From: Afipia sp.
GTDB lineage: Bacteria; Pseudomonadota; Alphaproteobacteria; Rhizobiales; Xanthobacteraceae
Direction of reading: 5' to 3'
Length of the DNA: 64,000 nucleotides
Assembly: GCA_016201045.1 (NCBI GenBank)
Contig: JACQDM010000008.1
Span: forward strand, 558,001 to 622,000
The stretch's first letter is position 1, and each line of letters opens with the position of its first letter. Position numbers and translations under genes: made by a program. Positions 58,019 through 64,000 of this stretch are shown here, piece after piece. Below the pieces are notes generated by a model. The model saw only the letters and a program-made list of their open reading frames with translations, was not told the DNA's origin and searched no databases.

Positions 58019-58831
58019 TTAGCGCAGCACCAGCAGCGTGTTGCTGCGCGTTTTGCCCGCGACGGCGTAGCCCAAACCGATCATGTCTGCGATGCAGTCG
58101 CGCAGCCATGCCTGCCGTTCGAGATGCTCGATGGCGACGGCTTTCGGCCAGAGCGCCTTGTTCGAGTCGCGGAAGAAGCCGGTGAGCACGCGATCCTCAT
58201 AGCCTTCGACATCGATCTTCAGCGTATCGATGCGCGTCACACCGTTTGTGTCCAGAATCGTGGTCAGCCGTTTCGCCGGCACGCGGATGCCGCCGGTCTC
58301 GCTGACATGACTTGCACCGAGATTGCCGCCGTCGGTTTCGATCATCAGTTCGCCGTCGATGTCGCCCGCCGCTGCAGCGACGAGCGAAAGATTCCCGAGG
58401 TTGGATGCACGCGCGTTGAACGCGAGCCGCGCGCTCGACACCGGATGCGGCTCGATGGCGATAACGCGGCCCTCGGGACCGACATGCTTCGCAAGCGGCA
58501 CGGCATAGGTGCCGACATTGGCCCCGACATCGACGAAGGTGCCGCCGCGCGGCGTGCGCTCGCGCAGGAAATCGAGTTCGGGCAGATTGTAATCGGGATT
58601 GAACAGCGCGCCGCGTTCGGTGCCGCTTTCGAGATGATGCAGCCGGAACGATGCGCCCTGATATTGCGCGTCGATGGGTCCGGGGCCCATCAGGTCGATC
58701 AGCCGCGACAGCCACGGACGAAACGCGCCGCGCTTCAGACCGGAATTATGTGCGGCGGAAATCACCGCGCGCTGCGCGGCGTTGGGCGCGCAGGCTCCGA
58801 AGGGCCGGTTGCTTTTTGAGGCGTCGCTCAT
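58019..58831 (-). CDS. FkbM family methyltransferase
   Basis: A 270-residue SAM-dependent methyltransferase. TFVDVGANVGTYAVPLAKH is motif I, VIAIEPHPVSSARLAFNARA follows, and LKIDVEGYEDRVLTGF is the FkbM hallmark. O-methylation of a sugar or polyketide is usual for the family; the target is unknown. No glycosyltransferase genes are near. It converges with the MAPEG gene (11 bp between stops) and lies 36 bp downstream of... no operon partner on the other side: sdhB ends at 58868 on the same strand, upstream of it. Confidence 0.9.
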   Translation of the reverse strand: MSDASKSNRPFGACAPNAAQRAVISAAHNSGLKRGAFRPWLSRLIDLMGPGPIDAQYQGASFRLHHLESGTERGALFNPDYNLPELDFLRERTPRGGTFVDVGANVGTYAVPLAKHVGPEGRVIAIEPHPVSSARLAFNARASNLGNLSLVAAAAGDIDGELMIETDGGNLGASHVSETGGIRVPAKRLTTILDTNGVTRIDTLKIDVEGYEDRVLTGFFRDSNKALWPKAVAIEHLERQAWLRDCIADMIGLGYAVAGKTRSNTLLVLR

Positions 58832-58867
58832 GGAGAAGTCATCGCGCGCTTGGCGCGGTGATTCAAC

Positions 58868-59656
58868 TCAAACCTGCCGCTCGACCATCTTCAATTTGAG
58901 ATCGGCAATGGCTTCCGACGGGTTCAGTCCCTTCGGGCACGCCTTGGCGCAATTCATGATGGTGTGGCAGCGATAGAGCCGGAACGGGTCTTCCAAATTG
59001 TCGAGGCGTTCGCCGGTCGCCTCATCGCGCGAGTCCTTCACCCAGCGGTCCGCCTGCAACAACGCAGCCGGGCCGAGGAAGCGTTCGGAATTCCACCAAT
59101 AGCTCGGGCACGAGGTCGAGCAGCACGCGCAGAGAATGCATTCGTAAAGCCCGTCGAGCTTGGCGCGGTCTTCCGGCGACTGCCGCCATTCCTTCTGCGG
59201 CGTCGGGCTCGTCGTGTGCAGCCACGGCTCGATCGACGCATACTGCGCGTAGAAATTCGTCAGATCCGGCACGAGGTCTTTCACCACCGGCTGATGCGGC
59301 AGCGGATTGATCTTCACCGCACCCGCATCGACATCGTGCATGTCCTTGGTGCAGGCCAGCGTGTTCGCGCCGTCGATGTTCATCGCGCAGGAGCCGCATA
59401 CGCCTTCGCGGCAGGAGCGGCGGAAGGTCAGCGACGGATCGATGTTGTTCTTGATCCAGATCAGCCCGTCCAGAACCATCGGGCCGCAATCGGCGGTGTT
59501 GACATAATAAGTGTCGATGCTCGGATTTTTTCCGTCATCCGGATTCCAGCGATAGATGTTGTATTCGCGCAGTTTGGAATCATCCGCGCCCGCCGGTTTC
59601 GGCCAGGTCTTGCCGCCGCTGATTCTCGAATTCTTCGGGAGTGCGAATTCAACCAT
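58868..59656 (-). CDS. sdhB: succinate dehydrogenase iron-sulfur subunit
   Basis: A 262-residue complex II subunit. The [2Fe-2S] cluster is bound by [21 protein letters not shown] (positions 82-102), the [4Fe-4S] by [11 protein letters not shown] and the [3Fe-4S] by [17 protein letters not shown]. Electrons pass from SdhA FAD to ubiquinone. It is 19 bp downstream of sdhA, the last gene of sdhC-sdhD-sdhA-sdhB. Confidence 0.97.
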   Translation of the reverse strand: MVEFALPKNSRISGGKTWPKPAGADDSKLREYNIYRWNPDDGKNPSIDTYYVNTADCGPMVLDGLIWIKNNIDPSLTFRRSCREGVCGSCAMNIDGANTLACTKDMHDVDAGAVKINPLPHQPVVKDLVPDLTNFYAQYASIEPWLHTTSPTPQKEWRQSPEDRAKLDGLYECILCACCSTSCPSYWWNSERFLGPAALLQADRWVKDSRDEATGERLDNLEDPFRLYRCHTIMNCAKACPKGLNPSEAIADLKLKMVERQV

Positions 59657-59675
59657 CTTGAAAGTCCTCTTGCGC

Positions 59676-61496
59676 TCAATACACCCGCGCCTTCGGCGGA
59701 ATATACTGAACGTCGTTGGTCATCGTGTAGTCGTGCACCGGGCGGTAGTCGATCGTCGTCGTGCCCTTGCTGTCGATCCACGACAGCGTGTGCTTCATCC
59801 AGTTCTTGTCGTCGCGATCCGCGAAATCCTCGCGCGCATGCGCGCCACGGCTTTCGGTGCGGTTGGCGGCGGAATCCATCGTCACGACGGCTTGAGCAAT
59901 GAGATTGTCGAATTCCAATGTTTCGACGAGGTCGGAATTCCAGACGAGCGAACGGTCGCTGACGGAAATATCGGGAAGACCGCCGTAAACGTTGTGAATC
60001 AGGTCCTGCCCTTCATGCAGCACGTCGCCGGTGCGGAACACCGCGCAGTTGTTCTGCATCACCCTCTGCATGTTCTCGCGCAGCTTCGCGGTGCGCGTGC
60101 CGCCGGATGCGTTGCGGAAATGATCGAGGCGCGACAGCGCGAAGTCGGCCGAGTTCGGCGGCAGGTCCGGCTGGCGCGCGTTCTTCTCGAGCTTTTCGGC
60201 GCAGCGCATCGCAGCGGCACGTCCGAATACCACGAGATCGATCAGCGAATTCGAGCCGAGACGGTTCGCGCCATGTACCGACACGCACGCTGCTTCGCCG
60301 ACCGCCATCAGGCCCTTCACGACAGCATTGTCGTCGCCGTTCTTCTTGGTGACGACTTCGCCGTGATAGTTCGTCGGAATGCCGCCCATGTTGTAGTGGA
60401 CGGTCGGCAAAACCGGGATCGGCTCGCGGGTGATATCGACGCCCGCGAAAATCTTCGCCGATTCCGAGATGCCGGGAAGGCGCTCGTGCAGCACCGCTGG
60501 ATCGAGATGATCCAGATGCAGCAAGATGTGATCCTTGTTCTTGCCGACGCCGCGGCCTTCGCGAATCTCGATCGTCATCGCGCGGGAGACGACGTCGCGG
60601 GAGGCGAGGTCTTTGGCGGACGGCGCGTAGCGCTCCATGAAGCGCTCGCCTTCGGAGTTGGCGAGATAGCCGCCTTCGCCGCGCGCGCCCTCAGTAATGA
60701 GACAGCCCGCCGGGAAAATGCCGGTCGGATGGAATTGCACGAACTCCATGTCCTGCAGCGGCAATCCTGCGCGCAGCGCCATCGCGCCGCCGTCGCCCGT
60801 GCAGGTATGCGCGGACGTACATGACTGGTAGGCGCGGCCGTAACCGCCGGTCGCAAGGATCACGGTCTGCGCGCGAAAACGGTGGATGGTGCCGTCGTCG
60901 AGCTTCAACGCAACCACGCCGCGGCACGCGCCCTGATCGTCCATGATCAGATCGATGGCGAAGAATTCGATGAAGAACTCAGCTGCGTGGCGCAGCGACT
61001 GACCGTACATCGTGTGCAGCATGGCGTGGCCGGTGCGGTCGGCGGCGGCGCATGTTCTTTGAGCTTGGCCCTTGCCGTAGTCGAGCGTCATGCCGCCGAA
61101 CGGACGCTGGAAAATCCTGCCGTCTTCGGTGCGCGAGAACGGCACGCCCCAATGTTCGAGTTCGAACACGGCTTCCGGCGCGTTGCGTACCATGTATTCG
61201 ATGGAATCCTGATCGCCGAGCCAGTCCGACCCCTTCACGGTGTCGTACATGTGCCAGCGCCAGTCGTCCTTGTGCATGTTGCCGAGCGCAGCCGAGATGC
61301 CGCCCTGTGCCGCGACCGTGTGCGAGCGTGTCGGGAAAACTTTGGTGATGCAGGCTGTCCGCAGCCCCAGTTCACTGCAGCCGACCACCGCGCGCAGTCC
61401 CGCGCCGCCGGCGCCCACGACCACCACGTCATAGGTGTGATCCTCGATCGGATAGGCTTGGCCGTTTGCGCCGGGTGTTTTGCCGTTCGGTGCCAT
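59676..61496 (-). CDS. sdhA: succinate dehydrogenase flavoprotein subunit
   Basis: A 606-residue FAD subunit of complex [17 protein letters not shown] is the FAD loop, and [17 protein letters not shown] has the His that is covalently flavinylated. Active-site stretches include [20 protein letters not shown] and [20 protein letters not shown]. Length is normal. It sits between sdhD (5 bp upstream) and sdhB. Maturation likely uses SdhE and the SDHAF4-like protein encoded at 13749. Confidence 0.98.
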   Translation of the reverse strand: MAPNGKTPGANGQAYPIEDHTYDVVVVGAGGAGLRAVVGCSELGLRTACITKVFPTRSHTVAAQGGISAALGNMHKDDWRWHMYDTVKGSDWLGDQDSIEYMVRNAPEAVFELEHWGVPFSRTEDGRIFQRPFGGMTLDYGKGQAQRTCAAADRTGHAMLHTMYGQSLRHAAEFFIEFFAIDLIMDDQGACRGVVALKLDDGTIHRFRAQTVILATGGYGRAYQSCTSAHTCTGDGGAMALRAGLPLQDMEFVQFHPTGIFPAGCLITEGARGEGGYLANSEGERFMERYAPSAKDLASRDVVSRAMTIEIREGRGVGKNKDHILLHLDHLDPAVLHERLPGISESAKIFAGVDITREPIPVLPTVHYNMGGIPTNYHGEVVTKKNGDDNAVVKGLMAVGEAACVSVHGANRLGSNSLIDLVVFGRAAAMRCAEKLEKNARQPDLPPNSADFALSRLDHFRNASGGTRTAKLRENMQRVMQNNCAVFRTGDVLHEGQDLIHNVYGGLPDISVSDRSLVWNSDLVETLEFDNLIAQAVVTMDSAANRTESRGAHAREDFADRDDKNWMKHTLSWIDSKGTTTIDYRPVHDYTMTNDVQYIPPKARVY

Positions 61497-61501
61497 AAGA
61501 A

Positions 61502-61909
61502 TTAAACCCCCGAAGACAATTTGACGATGGCGTAGATCGAGGCGAGCCCGACCGTCCAGCAGAAGAAGTGATTGCCGACGATGAGCGCGAGCTTCAGCTT
61601 CTCATCGTGAATGTAATCTTCCAGCACGACCTGCATGCCGATTTTCATGTGCCAGCAGCTTGCGATGATGAAGAGCACCATGATGATCGCAACCGCAGGA
61701 TTGCCGAGAATCTGCGAAGACGTCGCCTGATTCTGTCCGATGATTTTCATGATGATGACAATGGCCGGTACGATCAGCAGGATCATCGCAATCGCCGTGA
61801 TGCGCTGGCGGAAAAAATCCTGAGTGCCGGAACGGGCTGAACCGAGGTTGCGGACGCGGCCGAGCGGCGTGCGCATCGACGAATGCTTGTGCGACATGTC
61901 CACGCTCAT
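61502..61909 (-). CDS. sdhD: succinate dehydrogenase membrane anchor subunit
   Basis: A 135-residue membrane subunit with three hydrophobic helices ([40 protein letters not shown] and [20 protein letters not shown]). The second holds the His ([20 protein letters not shown]) for haem b and quinone binding. Its start overlaps the sdhC stop by four bases (ATGA), so ATG 61909 is chosen over a longer frame to 61993. Confidence 0.95.
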   Translation of the reverse strand: MSVDMSHKHSSMRTPLGRVRNLGSARSGTQDFFRQRITAIAMILLIVPAIVIIMKIIGQNQATSSQILGNPAVAIIMVLFIIASCWHMKIGMQVVLEDYIHDEKLKLALIVGNHFFCWTVGLASIYAIVKLSSGV

Positions 61910-62352
61910 CGTCCGGCTCCGACAGCGTAGGCCACGATCCACAGTACGACAGTCAGCGTGACCGAACCGATCAGTGCGGCCCAGGTGAGCCATTCGCGCT
62001 CATCCTTGCCGAAGCCGTAGCCGAGATCCCAGATCAGATGACGGATGCCGCCAAGCATGTGATGGAGAAGCGCCCATATGTAACCGAACACGATCACGCG
62101 ACCGATCCAGCTCGACGTGAAGCCTTGCACCTTGGCATAGGCACCGGGACCTGACGCGGTCGCGATCAGCCACCAGGCCATCAGGATGGTGCCGAAATAC
62201 AGCGCGACGCCGGTGGCGCGATGGACGATCGACATCGCCATCGTGAGAGTCCAGCGGTAGGTGAAGAATGGCGAAAGCGGACGGTCGATCCGAGGGGTCA
62301 TGATCAGCTTCGATGGTTTGCAGACGACATCGGAAACGTCGCCGGCTGGCAT
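61906..62352 (-). CDS. sdhC: succinate dehydrogenase cytochrome b556 subunit
   Basis: A 148-residue membrane subunit, first gene of the sdh operon. RPLSPFFTYRWTLTMAMSIVHRATG is typical of SdhC (split at 20 residues by rule: RPLSPFF, then SIVHRATG), with the Ser/Arg of the quinone site, and HHMLGGIRHLIWD has the haem ligand His. Three membrane helices. The start at 62352 adds 17 residues before MTPRIDRP; ATG 62301 is an alternative. The 223-bp gap to tauE upstream should hold the promoter. Confidence 0.95.
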   Translation of the reverse strand: MPAGDVSDVVCKPSKLIMTPRIDRPLSPFFTYRWTLTMAMSIVHRATGVALYFGTILMAWWLIATASGPGAYAKVQGFTSSWIGRVIVFGYIWALLHHMLGGIRHLIWDLGYGFGKDEREWLTWAALIGSVTLTVVLWIVAYAVGAGR

Positions 62353-62575
62353 GCGGGGATCGCGTTAGAGGATTTCTATTTACGGAGTGGAATAAGCGAG
62401 CGCAACGCCGAAATTGGCATACCACGAATGGACATTCAGAACTTCAAAGCGCCTGATACCAAAGGGGATTGAGCGCAAGCGCCGAACACCGATGCAATGC
62501 CAATTCATTGCTTGTATGTCATGGCGCTTCGCCATCAATCCCGCTAATGACGCAATCGAAAAAAGAAGAGCGCGC

Positions 62576-63436
62576 ATGATCGCCGGACTGGATTCCACCC
62601 AACTTATCGAGCTTGTGGTGCTGCTGCTGGTCACCGGCGCGCTTGCTGGATTTCTTGCTGGCATTTTCGGCATCGGTGGCGGCGCGGTTCTGGTGCCGGT
62701 GCTCTATGAGTGTTTCCGGCTGGCCGGTGTGCCGCTCGATGCCCGCATGCCGCTGTGCATCGGCACGTCGCTCTCGATCATTATTCCGACCTCGATTCGC
62801 TCGTGGCAGGCGCATCGCAAGCGCGGCTCGGTCGACATGGACATCCTGTTGAAATGGGCGCTGCCGGTTTTGCTTGGCGTCGTTCTGGGAAGCGTGGTTG
62901 CCCGCTACGCGCCAGAAAAACTTTTCAAATATGTGTTCGTCGGCGTGGCGTGGTCGGCAGCCGCGCGCCTGCTGCTCGGAAAAGAAAACTGGCGGCTCGG
63001 CGAGGAAATGCCGAAAGGCTTTTTCATGCGCATCTATGGATTCTTCATCGGGCTGCTGTCGACGCTGATGGGCATCGGCGGCGGATTGTTTTCGAATCTG
63101 CTGATGACGTTTTACGGTCGTCCCATTCATCAGGCCATCGGCACCTCGGCGGGACTGGCGGTGCTGATCTCGATTCCCGGCGCGCTCGGTTACATCTATG
63201 CAGGCTGGCCGGCGGCGATGCGGCATCCGGATGTCGCGGCGCTGCAGTTGCCGTTCGCGGTCGGATATATTTCCTTGATCGGAACGCTTCTGGTGATGCC
63301 GACGTCATTGCTGGTCGCGCCGCTCGGCGTCAAGGTGGCGCATCTGATGAGCAAGCGGACGCTTGAGATCGCGTTCGGGTGCTATCTCTTGATCGTCAGT
63401 TCGCGGTTTGTGGTGAGCTTGCTGTTCGGGGTGTAA
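62576..63436 (+). CDS. sulfite exporter TauE/SafE family permease
   Basis: A 286-residue inner-membrane protein of the TSUP family with about eight helices. The two repeats each have the Gly-rich signature: AGIFGIGGGAVLVPVL and LLSTLMGIGGGLFSN; SIIIPTSIRSWQAHR is the family's first-loop motif. TSUP members move sulfite, sulfoacetate or other organosulfur anions. ATG 62576 gives the family N-terminus. Divergent from the sdh operon. Confidence 0.9.
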   Translation: MIAGLDSTQLIELVVLLLVTGALAGFLAGIFGIGGGAVLVPVLYECFRLAGVPLDARMPLCIGTSLSIIIPTSIRSWQAHRKRGSVDMDILLKWALPVLLGVVLGSVVARYAPEKLFKYVFVGVAWSAAARLLLGKENWRLGEEMPKGFFMRIYGFFIGLLSTLMGIGGGLFSNLLMTFYGRPIHQAIGTSAGLAVLISIPGALGYIYAGWPAAMRHPDVAALQLPFAVGYISLIGTLLVMPTSLLVAPLGVKVAHLMSKRTLEIAFGCYLLIVSSRFVVSLLFGV

Positions 63437-63440
63437 CTCT

Positions 63441-63468
63441 TGTCGTCCCGGCGAAGGCCGGGACCCAT
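63441..63468 (+). repeat. left 28-bp inverted repeat flanking the GIY-YIG gene
   Basis: This 28-bp block begins TGTCGTCCCGGCGAAGGC and ends GGGACCCAT. It is an exact reverse complement of 63841-63868 on the other side of the GIY-YIG gene, and itself contains a small palindrome GTCCCGG...CCGGGAC. It starts 4 bp after the tauE stop codon. Confidence 0.9.
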
Positions 63469-63508
63469 CACCCCTGAAGCCCACGTAAAGGCGACTAGGT
63501 ATCAGCAA

Positions 63509-63787
63509 TCAAATCAAATGGCTGAGATCGTTCCACTCCGGATTGTCTTCTTCGATCAGCCGAATCTTCCAATCGCGCTTCCAGTTCTTGAATTGCTTCT
63601 CCCGCTGAATTGCATCGCGCGAATTGTTGCAGCTTTCGAGATAGACCAAGCGATGAACTTTATACTTCGCGACAAATGCTGAACCGTCTCCGGCGCGATG
63701 TTGCTCAAGCCGATTCCGGATGGAATTTGTGACACCGATATAGATTGTGCCGTGGCGCTTACTGGCGAGCATGTAGACGTAATACAT
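63509..63787 (-). CDS. GIY-YIG nuclease family protein
   Basis: A 92-residue single-domain nuclease of the URI/UPF0213 type. YVYMLASKRHGTIYIGVTN carries the GIY-YIG elements, with Arg in NRLEQHRAG, Tyr/Lys in AKYKVHRLVYLES and Glu in REKQFKNWKR, so the active-site set looks complete. These small proteins are numerous in Rhizobiales; roles are unknown, and some may be linked to mobile REP-like palindromes. It is bracketed by exact 28-bp inverted repeats. Confidence 0.93.
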   Translation of the reverse strand: MYYVYMLASKRHGTIYIGVTNSIRNRLEQHRAGDGSAFVAKYKVHRLVYLESCNNSRDAIQREKQFKNWKRDWKIRLIEEDNPEWNDLSHLI

Positions 63788-63840
63788 ACAGGTAGATTAG
63801 AGCGGAGAGACATCGATATTCAATTGTGAGCGCGGTGGTT

Positions 63841-63868
63841 ATGGGTCCCGGCCTTCGCCGGGACGACA
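63841..63868 (-). repeat. right 28-bp inverted repeat flanking the GIY-YIG gene
   Basis: The 28 bases here are the reverse complement of 63441-63468 with no mismatch. The repeat ends 5 bp before the stop codon end of the malonyl-CoA synthetase-like gene. Confidence 0.9.
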
Positions 63869-63872
63869 GAAA

Positions 63873-64000
63873 TTACCTCTTGTAGAGTCCAGCATACGTC
63901 TCGCGCAGCACGTTCTTCTGCACCTTGCCCATCGTGTTACGCGGCAGATCGTCCACGAAGATCACGCGCTTGGGCATCTTGAATTTCGCCAGCCGTCCGT
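63873..64000 (-). CDS. matB: malonyl-CoA synthetase-like AMP-ligase (3' end, cut by window edge)
   Basis: Only the last 42 codons are in view: KMPKRVIFVDDLPRNTMGKV (with the invariant Lys of the C-terminal AMP-ligase domain) then QKNVLRETYAGLY and a TAA stop at 63873. LPRN.MGKVQKN.LRE is typical of malonyl-CoA synthetase (MatB) and close relatives; the N-terminal substrate-defining part is outside, so the symbol is tentative. Confidence 0.75.
   Translation of the reverse strand, partial: GRLAKFKMPKRVIFVDDLPRNTMGKVQKNVLRETYAGLYKR

Overview
This window looks like ordinary chromosome from a GC-rich alphaproteobacterium, most likely of the order Hyphomicrobiales (Bradyrhizobium / Rhodopseudomonas / Afipia-like). 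The signs are strong GC bias at third codon positions, the sdhC-sdhD-sdhA-sdhB order, the EVE-gpsA-tsaD / hemD-mitofilin-hemY divergon, bacterial mitofilin and SDHAF4 homologues, an IalB protein, a MAPEG protein, numerous MFS/TRAP/ABC uptake genes and short palindromic intergenic repeats of the kind common in this group. I see no prophage, plasmid backbone, IS element or CRISPR array.

Layout: 1-8.7 kb is an uptake/catabolism stretch (cut SDR, ABC binding protein, HxlR regulator, GST, amidohydrolase, two MFS carriers, gamma-glutamyltransferase). 8.7-16.6 kb is housekeeping: purH, heparinase-like protein, rsmB-type rRNA methyltransferase, SDHAF4-like factor, L,D-transpeptidase and acs. 16.8-20.4 kb is a minus-strand run (methyltransferase, DUF1761, EVE, gpsA, tsaD) divergent from hemD-mitofilin-hemY (20.6-24.2 kb), followed by tRNA-Thr(CGT). 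24.5-31.9 kb has a cytochrome P450, a complete TRAP transporter (dctP-dctQ-dctM with an unusually long DctM), a class III nucleotide cyclase and a TerB protein. 32-36.4 kb is small-molecule metabolism (SDR, glutamine amidotransferase, NTF2-like, enoyl-CoA hydratase, hydrolase-OsmC fusion). 36.5-46.4 kb holds tRNA-Ala(CGC), yggT-DUF167-folD, an M20 peptidase, ppa, GNAT, an amine-oxidase-type flavoprotein, typA and an orphan membrane-anchored TAXI protein. 46.5-52.2 kb has phhB, ykvA, an AT-richer DUF3800 gene that looks acquired, a quinone oxidoreductase, ialB and rlmN. 52.2-64 kb has a DsbA-like isomerase, PAP2 phosphatase, argG (frameshifted), a proline-rich OmpA lipoprotein-like protein, MAPEG, an FkbM methyltransferase, the sdhCDAB operon, a TauE/SafE permease, a GIY-YIG gene bracketed by exact 28-bp inverted repeats, and the cut end of a malonyl-CoA synthetase-like gene.

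How the genes connect: sdhCDAB with the distant SDHAF4-like gene (13.7 kb) would make and flavinylate complex II; acs, the quinone oxidoreductase, enoyl-CoA hydratase and the malonyl-CoA synthetase end belong to acyl-CoA/acetate metabolism; hemD, mitofilin-like and hemY go together in haem synthesis; tsaD, rlmN, rsmB and typA serve tRNA/rRNA/ribosome function. The points most worth a second look are the single-base lesion in argG, the inverted-repeat-flanked GIY-YIG gene, the DUF3800 islet, the enlarged DctM, the L,D-transpeptidase whose motif His is Tyr, and the double-anchored TAXI protein. I did not find a convincing new multi-gene system; the findings are single-locus curiosities. All functional calls come from reading translated motifs by eye, without database searches.
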